From Rhizobiales bacterium SYSU XM002 (GTDB lineage Bacteria > Pseudomonadota > Alphaproteobacteria > Rhizobiales > Beijerinckiaceae), in assembly GCA_009846685.1 (NCBI GenBank), contig VWVY01000007.1, positions 115,499 through 179,498 of the forward strand: 64,000 nucleotides of DNA, written 5' to 3'. Of this stretch, positions 34,850 to 42,685 are shown piece after piece (position 1 is the first letter of the stretch; the number at the start of each line of letters is the position of its first letter). The notes beneath the pieces were generated by a model. The model was not told the origin of the DNA, did not search any database, and was given only the letters and a program-made list of their open reading frames with translations. The translations under genes were made by a program, and so were the position numbers.

Positions 34850-36010
34850 TCAGAAGAGACGCAATACGCTCTGCTCGGACTGCGTCGCCAGGCTGAGCGC
34901 CGTAGAGGCGAGTTGCTGGCGGGTGTTGAGCGTAACGAGCTTGGCTGCCTCCTCGTTCTGGTCTGCCAGAACCAGAAGGTCGGACCCGGTTTCGAGCGTA
35001 TCGATGAGGTCCTTGGTAAAGTCCTCGCGCGCCTGAACAACCGAGAGGTTTGAACCGAAGGTTGAGGCCTGATCGCGAAGCTTGGTGAGCGCGGTGGTGA
35101 GATCATCCAGCGCGTCGTTGATGTCCTTGTCCGACTGCCAGGTGTTGGTCGAGGCGTCGATCTTGAGACCGGCCGCGTTGAACTTCACGCCGGACACCGT
35201 GACCGAGGCCGTGTTCTTCTCGTTGAACTGGACCTTGAGGTTGCCCGAGTCGAGCAGGTTCGTGCCGTTGTAGCCCGAATCCGCTGCGAGTTGGTCGATC
35301 TGGGTACGGAGAGCATCGAATTGTGCCGCGAGATCCTTGCGGGTCGTGTTCGCCGTCGCGGCGCCGTATGACAGGGTTGTGCCGGTACCGAAGAGGCCGG
35401 TGAGGGTTGAGGCAGCGTCGTCGGTCGTCACTGCGAGCGCCGCTCCGTCGAGACCCTCGATCTTGAGGTTGCCCCCTTCGATCGTGGCCTTGACCTTCTG
35501 CGGCCCCGTTGTCGGGTTCAGCGTCGTGTTGTTGTTGATGCCGTCGGCGAGATCCTGGATGGTCGAGGTGCCCGAGACAGTCAGCACCGCCGTACCGTTG
35601 ACCTTGATCACCTTGCCGCTGGTGAAGGTGCCGGCGGCCGCCGATGTCAGCAGGGTCGAAGAGGTCAGGTCACCTTCCGTGCCGACGATCTTGTTGGTGG
35701 TCGAAGTCGACTGGAGCGCCTGACGGGCGGAACCCTGGGCGGATTCGACCAGCTTGGTCAGAGCCTTGATGCCCTTGTCGGCCGCTTCGATCACCTTGGT
35801 CGCCTGACCGATCGAGTCGAGCAGGCTGGTCAGGTCGCGGGCGCGATTGGAGAGGCCGGAAGCCTGGAAGAAGTTGACGGGGTTGTCGATAGCGGAGTTC
35901 ACACGCTTGCCGGTCGCCAGCTTGAGTTGCTGCTGCTGCTGTGCGGCGGTGGTCGACTTGATGGCGGAAAGCGACTGGCGAACGCCAACCGAGAGAGCGA
36001 TATTGGCCAT
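34850..36010 (-). CDS. Flagellin
   Basis: Flagellar filament protein of 386 residues. The conserved N-terminal helices are ANIALSVGVRQSLSAI and QLKLATGKRVNSAIDNP, and the C-terminal helices AREDFTKDLIDTLETGSD and LNTRQQLASTALSLATQSE end in SVLRLF, matching the D0/D1 domains. The middle is Thr/Ala/Gly-rich, as in the variable surface domain. It is exported by the flagellar type III system and polymerises outside the cell. The ATG at 36010 has AAAGG upstream. No flaF, flbT or other flagellar gene adjoins it, so it stands as a single-gene unit. Confidence 0.94.
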   Translation of the reverse strand: MANIALSVGVRQSLSAIKSTTAAQQQQQLKLATGKRVNSAIDNPVNFFQASGLSNRARDLTSLLDSIGQATKVIEAADKGIKALTKLVESAQGSARQALQSTSTTNKIVGTEGDLTSSTLLTSAAAGTFTSGKVIKVNGTAVLTVSGTSTIQDLADGINNNTTLNPTTGPQKVKATIEGGNLKIEGLDGAALAVTTDDAASTLTGLFGTGTTLSYGAATANTTRKDLAAQFDALRTQIDQLAADSGYNGTNLLDSGNLKVQFNEKNTASVTVSGVKFNAAGLKIDASTNTWQSDKDINDALDDLTTALTKLRDQASTFGSNLSVVQAREDFTKDLIDTLETGSDLLVLADQNEEAAKLVTLNTRQQLASTALSLATQSEQSVLRLF

Positions 36011-36147
36011 TTGAGGCACCTTTCTGGCTTATGCCCAAGGGCAGGATGCACTTGGTAATACCACCTGTAGTTGTAATTTCCTAACTAAACGTTTCGATTG
36101 CGTAAGTAGAATTTTACACGTTATGATTGCATATCGATTCAGCCTTG

Positions 36148-36179
36148 ATGCCTCATCCTTCCTATCGGGATCGAGGCAT
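36148..36179. repeat. Bulged hairpin in the flagellin upstream spacer
   Basis: ATGCCTCATCC pairs with GGAT-C-GAGGCAT, giving an 11-base stem with one bulge and a 9-base loop. It lies about 140 bases upstream of the flagellin start and 67 bases before the small AT-rich ORF. No T-run follows on either strand. Confidence 0.4.
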
Positions 36180-36245
36180 TGCCGCCGCGTTTCGATAGCA
36201 AAAACGTCTAAATCGATTTTACATCTCTAAATGTGGAGATAAACG

Positions 36246-36440
36246 ATGAATGAACGCGAAATATGTAAACAGATCATCGATTTTTCTTTGATCGCCAAGA
36301 CACAACTCCAATCGAAAGAGACCGATCTCATCAAATCAATACTGACAGTTCTGATCATGGAAGCCGAAGATCTGGTCGAGGATTTTGACGAAATCGCTCT
36401 TCAACAACGCCAAAATAAACGCGCACACACCACCGGCTGA
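36246..36440 (+). CDS. Small hypothetical protein in AT-rich spacer
   Basis: Possible gene of 64 codons, MNEREICKQIIDFSLIAKT onward, predicted mostly helical with acidic and Gln-rich parts. GGAG lies about 8 bases before the ATG. The region is clearly AT-richer than the surrounding genes, which fits either a recently acquired small gene or a noncoding regulatory spacer by chance open. I recognise no family. It lies between flagellin and the PodJ-like gene. Confidence 0.42.
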   Translation: MNEREICKQIIDFSLIAKTQLQSKETDLIKSILTVLIMEAEDLVEDFDEIALQQRQNKRAHTTG

Positions 36441-36564
36441 ACGTCCTGACCGCGCGATTTTGTGCATCCTCCGGATCGCCACGATTAACTACTGGTTGCA
36501 ATCGGCGCTCGACACGGCAGCTTGTGCCCATCTGTGCCAAAGCCGGTCAATTTCCGCCCAGCGG

Positions 36565-36579
36565 TTAACCCCAAATTTA
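36565..36579. promoter_or_regulatory. CtrA-like box upstream of the PodJ-like gene
   Basis: TTAA, seven bases, TTTA: one mismatch from the CtrA consensus TTAA-N7-TTAA, about 115 bases before the start codon. podJ is a cell-cycle gene in Caulobacter, so CtrA control is plausible, though not shown here. Confidence 0.4.
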
Positions 36580-36693
36580 CCATAACAGGAAATGCTCGCC
36601 GCCAAGGGAAGGACCGCGCGCTGCCAGCAGTGATTCGGCACTTCCGTCACAGGTCTGGCCGCGGAAGTCGCGGCAACGGGAGCGGGGCCGAAA

Positions 36694-39600
36694 ATGGCGA
36701 ATGCAATGCCGTGGAGCGTTCGGGGAATCGATCCGGATATCCGGGAACAGGCGGTCGAAGCCGCCCATCGCTCCGGCCTTTCCGTCGGACAATGGCTCAA
36801 TCAGGTGCTGGCCGGCAGCCTCGATGACGAGGATGACGGCGATGATTATGCGTCCTCCCGCTCAGCCGGTCGTTCGCCGCGCCGTCGCCCCTCGCGGATC
36901 GCCAATCTCGGCGAGCGCCTCGATCGCCTCGGCGGTCGCAGCACCATGACCGCTCTTTCCCGTTTCGCCGAAGAGAGCGACGATGCTCCTGTCCTCGATC
37001 TCATCGAACGCGCAGTGAAAGCGATTGAGCGGCTCGAAGCCGCGCGTGCCGTTCCAGGAGCCCCGCGCGATGCGGGCGCGGATATCCTGCGCGCGCTCGA
37101 ACAGAAGATCGACTCCCTTTCCCGACCACGCGTCCAGACCGCCCCTTCGGTGCAGGATCCGCGTCTCGACGCCCTGATTTCAGCGCTCAGCCGCAACGCA
37201 GGAACGGTCGTACCGGCCGCCGTTCGCGCCGGCCCGGAAGACGACCCCGCCTTCAGCCGGACGTTGGCAGAGGTTGAAGCCCGCCAGCGCGACCTCGATT
37301 TGCCGGGCGGTTCCATGCGGACCGCTGCCCCCGTGCGCGGTGGCTCCGAGACACCAGCCCATATCGATTCCATCCGTCAGCAGCTCGATCTCCTGCTGAA
37401 CCGGATCGACGACATGCGTTCCGAGCCCCGCCCGGAGGCAGTGCGCCTTCAGGAACGGATGACCGAGCTCTCGAACCGCATTCAGGAATGGGGCGAACGG
37501 CCACAGGATTCGATCGCCCAGTTGCGGCGCGACCTTGCGTCCCTTTCGGCCAGCGTCGAGGAACTGTCGCCGCAGCGCCTCGTGCGCATGGTTGAAGACG
37601 CCGTTGGGCGCATGGCGGAACGCATGGCCCGCAACGGCGCGGATTCGCTGCCCGACCGTCTCGCCGAGCCGCTCGAGCGCCTGCACGAGGATGTGCGGGC
37701 GGTCATGCGCGAAATGGCCGGGGCGCGGAACAACGACCGCCTCGCGCAGGAAGTCGGCAATATCTCCCGTCGCCTTGATCTGATGTCCGAAGCCGCCGAT
37801 CCGGCCCGGATCGAGGAGCTCCAGCGCGAAACCGCCTCGATCAAGACGTTGGTCGGTCAGGCGGCACGCTCGCAGCCGTTGGAAGGTCTTGCGAAACAAA
37901 TCGAGGCGATCTCCAGCCAGATCGACAAGTTCCAGCACGCACCGCTTCCCGGCGACGACCGCCAGATCCTCGACGCCGTTCGCGATGTCGGCGAGCGGCT
38001 CGACCGGCTCGATCCTTCCGCAACGATGGCGAAGATCGAAGCGAAACTGACCGATATCGCCCAGAGCATGAAGAAGATGGCGAAGGAGGCACAGCCTCTT
38101 CCCCAACTCGAGAATATCGCCGACCGCCTGGAGCGCATCGACCGGGCACTCGACAAGTCGAGCGGATCTCCCCTGGCTGGGCTCGATACGCTCACCGGCA
38201 GGCTCGAAAAGATCGGCTCGTCTCTTGACCGGATGGCCGAGCAACCGGCACGCGAAGATCAGGCGCCGCTCGTCGCCATGCTCGAAGCGCTTTCGAAGCG
38301 CATGGACGAGGTGCAGAGCAGCCGCGCGGATTCGAGCGCGCTCGACAACCTCCAGGGCGAGATCGCCGGGCTCGCGCGCCGCATCGACAGCGCCTCGCAT
38401 GCTCCTGTCGGCTTCGATGGACTCGAACGGAATTTCTCCGACCTCCTGAGCCAAATCGATATGGCGCGGCAGGATATGCGCGCGGCCGCCGAGGACGCGG
38501 CGATGAAGGCGGCGCAAGAGACCCTGCGCAATGCTCCGCGCGATGAGACCGGCGAAACGCTTGCTGCCGAAGGACTCCTGCTGATCAAGCGCGATCTCAA
38601 CGAATTCAAGAGTGCACAGAGCGAGGCCGAAAAGCGGACTCGCGCGACCCTGGAAGCGCTGCACGCAACGCTGGAAACCATGGTCTCGCGGCTCAGCGAG
38701 ATGGAAAGCCGTCCCCGGGTGTCGGGCACGACGGTTGCCGCCGCCTCGGCGCCCACCGTCATGCCGAAGGCTGATCCGGTCCTGCCGCGGGCGGCCGCCG
38801 CTGCTTCCTCTGTCCGGCAGGAGCCGCCGCTCTCGGCGAGCCGGCCGTTACCGCCGCCCGACATCGATGTGCCGGTCGATCCTGGCGATCTGCCGCTCGA
38901 ACCGGGGATGCAACCCGGTGCGGGGAATTCTCCGCACGAGAACGGCGATCCGCGCAGCAATTTTATTGCTGCGGCGCGGCGGGCGGCACAGGTGGCCGCC
39001 GAAAAGGGCCAAGCGGCGCTGGAAGAAGAAAAACCCGCCAAGGGCAAGTCGCGGATGAAGCTGACGGCAGGCGACGGCAGCTTCATTTCTCGCGCCCGCA
39101 AACCGATTCTGCTTGGTCTCGCGGCGCTGGTTTTTTCACTCGGCGCGCTGAAGGTGCTGACAATTCGCAATGCCTCGGCGCCCGACCCCAAGGCACCGAT
39201 CAGCCAGCCGGCCATTCCCCTGCCGAAGGAGCAGCCGGCAGCGCCCGAAAAATCCGGCGATGCCGAAACTCCTGCTCCGACCAAGGATACGCCGCAAACC
39301 ACCGGCAGCGGCGGCAATCCCGCCAACAGCGACGTGCACCAACCGCTGCCGTTCGGCGAAGGCCTGATGAAGCGCACACAGCGCCTCTCGGACAGCAACG
39401 CCATCACGCAGACTGACCCGGTGACGGTTGGCAGCGTTGGCAGCAACGGCGAAACAAGGCCAATTGAAACCGGGAAGAACGCACTGACCCAGCTTGTCAG
39501 CGAGAGCAACCTGAAGGGTAGCGACAAGCTCCGGCAGGCCGCGCTCGACGGACGCCCAGAAGCGATATTCGAGATCGGATCGCGCCTCGCCGACGGGCGG

Positions 39601-40146
39601 GGCGTCGCGCGGGATACCAAGCTGGCCGCGCGTTGGTTCGAGCAGGCTGCCGCCAGCGGGCACGGGCCTTCGCAATACCGCCTCGCGAGCCTCTATCGCG
39701 AAGGCAAGGGCATCGCCAAGGACTCGGCGCTTGCGTTCCAGTGGTTCGATCGCGCCGCCGCGCAGGGCCATGTCCTGGCAATGCACAATGCGGCCGTGCT
39801 GCTGGCCGAAGGCGTGCATGGCACGCCGGACTATGCCGGAGCCGCACTCTGGTTCAAGCGTGCCGCCGAACACGGCGTGAAGGATAGCCAGTTCAACATC
39901 GCGATCCTGTTCGCACGCGGCCTTGGCGTGAACCAGAATCTTGCCGAATCCTACCATTGGTTCGCCATCGCCGCCGCGCAGGGCGATCCTGATGCAGCAA
40001 AGAAACGCGACGACATCGGCGCAAGACTAACGAAAGACCAGCTCGCCAAGGCCGTGGCACGCGCAAAGGCCTTCAAAATTACGCCGGCGAACCCGGCCGC
40101 CAACGATGTGCTTCCCTGGGACCGGGCGGAGAAACGCGGGGCGTAA
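36694..40146 (+). CDS. PodJ-like polar localization factor with Sel1 repeats
   Basis: Inner-membrane scaffold of 1150 residues. The N-terminus MPWSVRGIDPDIREQAVEAA is typical of PodJ-like proteins. Residues about 60-680 form long coiled coils, a Pro-rich linker follows, one membrane helix lies near 804-824 (LGLAALVFSLGALKVL), and four Sel1 repeats fill about 957-1105 in the periplasm (for example ARWFEQAAASGHGPSQYRLA). In Caulobacter, PodJ organises the new pole for flagellum ejection, pili and holdfast; the same type of role is inferred. The start at 36694 follows GGGAGCGGGG. Nearby flagellin fits a polar motility theme. Confidence 0.83.
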   Translation: MANAMPWSVRGIDPDIREQAVEAAHRSGLSVGQWLNQVLAGSLDDEDDGDDYASSRSAGRSPRRRPSRIANLGERLDRLGGRSTMTALSRFAEESDDAPVLDLIERAVKAIERLEAARAVPGAPRDAGADILRALEQKIDSLSRPRVQTAPSVQDPRLDALISALSRNAGTVVPAAVRAGPEDDPAFSRTLAEVEARQRDLDLPGGSMRTAAPVRGGSETPAHIDSIRQQLDLLLNRIDDMRSEPRPEAVRLQERMTELSNRIQEWGERPQDSIAQLRRDLASLSASVEELSPQRLVRMVEDAVGRMAERMARNGADSLPDRLAEPLERLHEDVRAVMREMAGARNNDRLAQEVGNISRRLDLMSEAADPARIEELQRETASIKTLVGQAARSQPLEGLAKQIEAISSQIDKFQHAPLPGDDRQILDAVRDVGERLDRLDPSATMAKIEAKLTDIAQSMKKMAKEAQPLPQLENIADRLERIDRALDKSSGSPLAGLDTLTGRLEKIGSSLDRMAEQPAREDQAPLVAMLEALSKRMDEVQSSRADSSALDNLQGEIAGLARRIDSASHAPVGFDGLERNFSDLLSQIDMARQDMRAAAEDAAMKAAQETLRNAPRDETGETLAAEGLLLIKRDLNEFKSAQSEAEKRTRATLEALHATLETMVSRLSEMESRPRVSGTTVAAASAPTVMPKADPVLPRAAAAASSVRQEPPLSASRPLPPPDIDVPVDPGDLPLEPGMQPGAGNSPHENGDPRSNFIAAARRAAQVAAEKGQAALEEEKPAKGKSRMKLTAGDGSFISRARKPILLGLAALVFSLGALKVLTIRNASAPDPKAPISQPAIPLPKEQPAAPEKSGDAETPAPTKDTPQTTGSGGNPANSDVHQPLPFGEGLMKRTQRLSDSNAITQTDPVTVGSVGSNGETRPIETGKNALTQLVSESNLKGSDKLRQAALDGRPEAIFEIGSRLADGRGVARDTKLAARWFEQAAASGHGPSQYRLASLYREGKGIAKDSALAFQWFDRAAAQGHVLAMHNAAVLLAEGVHGTPDYAGAALWFKRAAEHGVKDSQFNIAILFARGLGVNQNLAESYHWFAIAAAQGDPDAAKKRDDIGARLTKDQLAKAVARAKAFKITPANPAANDVLPWDRAEKRGA

Positions 40147-40215
40147 TATCCCGTTCCGCACTTTTCAACGGTTGACGGGGCCGAAAGCGGGAGCCAAAAC
40201 AAAAAATGCCGGTTT

Positions 40216-40240
40216 CGCGGGGAGAAACTGGCTCCCCGCG
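40216..40240. repeat. Perfect 9-base-stem hairpin just before the TauE start
   Basis: CGCGGGGAG and CTCCCCGCG flank a 7-base loop, ending 7 bases before the TauE ATG. On the plus strand no T-run follows; on the minus strand GCATTTTTTG follows. It could mask the TauE ribosome site or stop antisense transcription. Confidence 0.55.
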
Positions 40241-40247
40241 GTGAAAA

Positions 40248-41174
40248 ATGCAACTTTACCTGCCCATCGCCGAGCTGCCGCTCAACCTGTTCCTGCTTCT
40301 GGGGATGGGCGGCGCGATCGGGTTCATCTCCGGCCTTTTCGGTGTCGGCGGCGGGTTCCTGCTCACACCGCTGCTGATCTTCGTCGGCGTGCCGGCACCG
40401 GTGGCTGTCGCCACCTCTTCCGTTCACATCGCCGCCTCGTCCGTCACCGGCTCGCTGACCTACTGGCGGCGGCGCGCGCTTGACCTGAAACTCGGCGTAG
40501 TGCTTGTCGCCGGCGGTCTTGTGGGCACGATCGCCGGCGTCCTGTTCTTCAACCAGATGCGCAAGCTCGGCCATCTCGATCTCGTTATCACCGTATCCTA
40601 CGTGACGTTGCTGATGTCGGTCGGCTGTCTGATGTTTGTCGAGAGCGTCGGCGCCCTGCTTGAGCGGCGCAAGGGCAAACCTGCGGTTTTGCGGCAAGCC
40701 GGTGAGCATCGCTGGTATGAGCGCCTGCCATTCCCGATGCGCTTCCATCGCTCGAAGATGTCGACAAGCGTCATTCCACTCGTGGCGCTCGGCGCGATCA
40801 TCGGTTTCATCGGCACCGTACTCGGCATCGGCGGCGGGTTTCTGGTCGTCCCGGCGCTGATCTATCTTTTCCGCGTTCCGACCTCGATCGTCGTTGGCAC
40901 CTCGCTGTTCCAGATTCTCCTGACGATGATCGTCGCGACCCTATTGCATGCGGTTTTCTCGCAGGCGGTCGATGTACTTCTGGCCATGACGCTGGTGGTT
41001 GGCGGAGTCATCGGCGCGCAGTTCGGGGCCCGCACCGGACAGGCGCTCAAGGGCGAGCAATTCCGGCTGCTGCTCGCCTTGCTGATCCTGATCGTCGGCA
41101 TCCGTTTCGCGCTCGACATCGTCGGCGCGCCACAGGATCTCTATTCGATCAACGCAACTGTGGTCGATCGATGA
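40248..41174 (+). CDS. TauE/SafE family sulfite exporter-like permease
   Basis: Membrane protein of 308 residues with about eight helices in two related halves, each with the family Gly-rich motif: GFISGLFGVGGGFLLTPLL in the first and GFIGTVLGIGGGFLVVPALI in the second. TauE/SafE proteins are thought to move anions such as sulfite, sulfoacetate or other organic acids. Its stop overlaps the TIGR02186 gene start as ATGA. This TauE-TIGR02186 pairing recurs in alphaproteobacteria, suggesting that they work as one unit. The transported anion is unknown. Confidence 0.9.
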   Translation: MQLYLPIAELPLNLFLLLGMGGAIGFISGLFGVGGGFLLTPLLIFVGVPAPVAVATSSVHIAASSVTGSLTYWRRRALDLKLGVVLVAGGLVGTIAGVLFFNQMRKLGHLDLVITVSYVTLLMSVGCLMFVESVGALLERRKGKPAVLRQAGEHRWYERLPFPMRFHRSKMSTSVIPLVALGAIIGFIGTVLGIGGGFLVVPALIYLFRVPTSIVVGTSLFQILLTMIVATLLHAVFSQAVDVLLAMTLVVGGVIGAQFGARTGQALKGEQFRLLLALLILIVGIRFALDIVGAPQDLYSINATVVDR

Positions 41175-41959
41175 GTGCGGGCTTTTCAATCCCTGCCCGT
41201 CTCGCAAGCCTCGTCCTTGCCTTGCTGGCGCTCGCCGCGCCTGTCCGTGGTGAAGACCTCATCCTCGCGCTGTCAACACGCGAAGTCGCGATCACGTCAA
41301 CATACACCGGGGCGGAGATCACTGTTTTTGGTCTGATCGAGCGGGATGCGCGCACCATCGCACGCACCGGCAACTATGACATCGTCGCGCAGGTACAGGG
41401 ACCCACCGGCGAAGTTACCGTCCAACGCAAGGGCAAGTTCGGCCCCATCTGGCTGACGGACGACCGCAAGAAATACGCGAAGATTCCGCTTTTCTTCTCG
41501 ATCCTTTCCTCGCGGCCGCTCACCGCTGTTGTCGACGAGACCGTGCGTGAGAAATTAATGCTGGGTCTTGAGTATTTTCTCCCGAAGCCGGAGGCGCAGC
41601 CAGAAAAAAGGGATCTGGACGACTTCGGCTTCCGCAACGCGCTGTTGCGTCTGCGGCGCGACGAGGGAGGCCTCACGGAGGATCCGAAATCGATCACCAT
41701 GATCCGTCCGAACCTCTTCACGGCGCGGATTGTGCTGCCGGCGACAGCGCCGACCGGGCTTTATCTTGTCAACCTCACCGTGCTCGCCGAAGGCCTTCCG
41801 CTCAAGACGGCGCAGGCCGGGTTCGTGGTCCGCAAGGTTGGTTTCGACGCGTTTGTCGCCAATGCCGCACGCACCGAAGCCTGGGGCTACGGCCTCTTTA
41901 CGGTGCTGATGGCTGTAATGATGGGCTGGATCGCCAATCTCGTTTTTCGCAAGGACTGA
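41171..41959 (+). CDS. TIGR02186 family membrane-anchored periplasmic protein
   Basis: Protein of 262 residues with a signal peptide (LASLVLALLALAAPVRGED), a periplasmic beta-rich domain and one C-terminal helix (GLFTVLMAVMMGWIANLVF). Family-like blocks are VAITSTYTGAEITVFG near the mature N-terminus and the later TGLYLVNLTVL. No enzymatic motif is visible. It is coupled to the TauE-like permease and may be a periplasmic partner that holds or delivers its substrate; this is inference. It abuts the convergent pdeM gene, the two stops forming TGATCA. Confidence 0.85.
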   Translation: MSAGFSIPARLASLVLALLALAAPVRGEDLILALSTREVAITSTYTGAEITVFGLIERDARTIARTGNYDIVAQVQGPTGEVTVQRKGKFGPIWLTDDRKKYAKIPLFFSILSSRPLTAVVDETVREKLMLGLEYFLPKPEAQPEKRDLDDFGFRNALLRLRRDEGGLTEDPKSITMIRPNLFTARIVLPATAPTGLYLVNLTVLAEGLPLKTAQAGFVVRKVGFDAFVANAARTEAWGYGLFTVLMAVMMGWIANLVFRKD

Positions 41960-42685
41960 TCAGCGCAAGCAGGCCGATGCCGGCACCTCGGCCAGCCCCT
42001 GCCGGCACATGAGAAACACGCGCGTATCCTGCACTGGCAAAAGGCGTCGGATCGAGGGTTCGGAAAGATCGACCATGCCGGTCAGCGACCCGAAAGCGGG
42101 CATCAGAAGGCGCCTGCCCGAAAGCGCGAAACAGCGCCGCCGCTGTCCACCCGCTCTTGTCGCGAGCCGTGCTGCGGGATGGAGATGGCCAACGATCTCG
42201 TTGCGTCCGTCCTCCACCGGCGCATGGCGCAGGATACAATCGCCGAGCGCGACCTCCTCGACCCAACGCCCCGGAAGCGGGAGCGGCGGAACGGGGTCGT
42301 GGTTGCCCGCGACCCAGATGAGGACCGAAGTGGCGGCGATGGCCTCGATCATCCCGCGTGCGGGGCCCTCGTTGCCGATTGTCTCCACAACCGAGTGGAA
42401 ACTGTCCCCGAGCAGCACAAGCTGATCCGGCCGCAGATCCGCGACCAGTCGCGCGAGGCGGCGCAACGTTTCGAGCGTCTCATAGGGCGGCAGCATCTGG
42501 CCACGCGCCGCGAAGGAAGCGGATTTTTCAAGATGGAGATCGGCGACGATCATCAGGGCGCGCTCCGGAAAGAACGCCACACCCTCTGGGTGCAGATCAA
42601 GCGTCTCACCCGCGAACGCCACCCGCACCATACCGCCCGCATGCAACGGCGCGCGCGACCTTGCCAATGCGCCCGGAACGATCAA
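41960..42685 (-). CDS. pdeM: Ligase-associated DNA damage response endonuclease PdeM
   Basis: Calcineurin-like metallophosphoesterase of 241 residues. All metal-binding motifs are present: VADLHLEK, LLGDSFHS, VAGNHDP and VGHLHP. PdeM is a nuclease that occurs with an Lhr-type helicase, and elsewhere with an exonuclease and an ATP-dependent ligase, in a DNA repair set. Here it overlaps the helicase stop as ATGA, and no ligase or exonuclease gene adjoins it. Residue M19 is a possible later start, since family similarity begins there. Confidence 0.92.
   Translation of the reverse strand: MIVPGALARSRAPLHAGGMVRVAFAGETLDLHPEGVAFFPERALMIVADLHLEKSASFAARGQMLPPYETLETLRRLARLVADLRPDQLVLLGDSFHSVVETIGNEGPARGMIEAIAATSVLIWVAGNHDPVPPLPLPGRWVEEVALGDCILRHAPVEDGRNEIVGHLHPAARLATRAGGQRRRCFALSGRRLLMPAFGSLTGMVDLSEPSIRRLLPVQDTRVFLMCRQGLAEVPASACLR

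Noticed and set aside
37180..38664. 494-codon open frame antisense to the PodJ-like coiled coil
   Set aside because: Arises from the repetitive high-GC coiled-coil codons; no ribosome site or domain.
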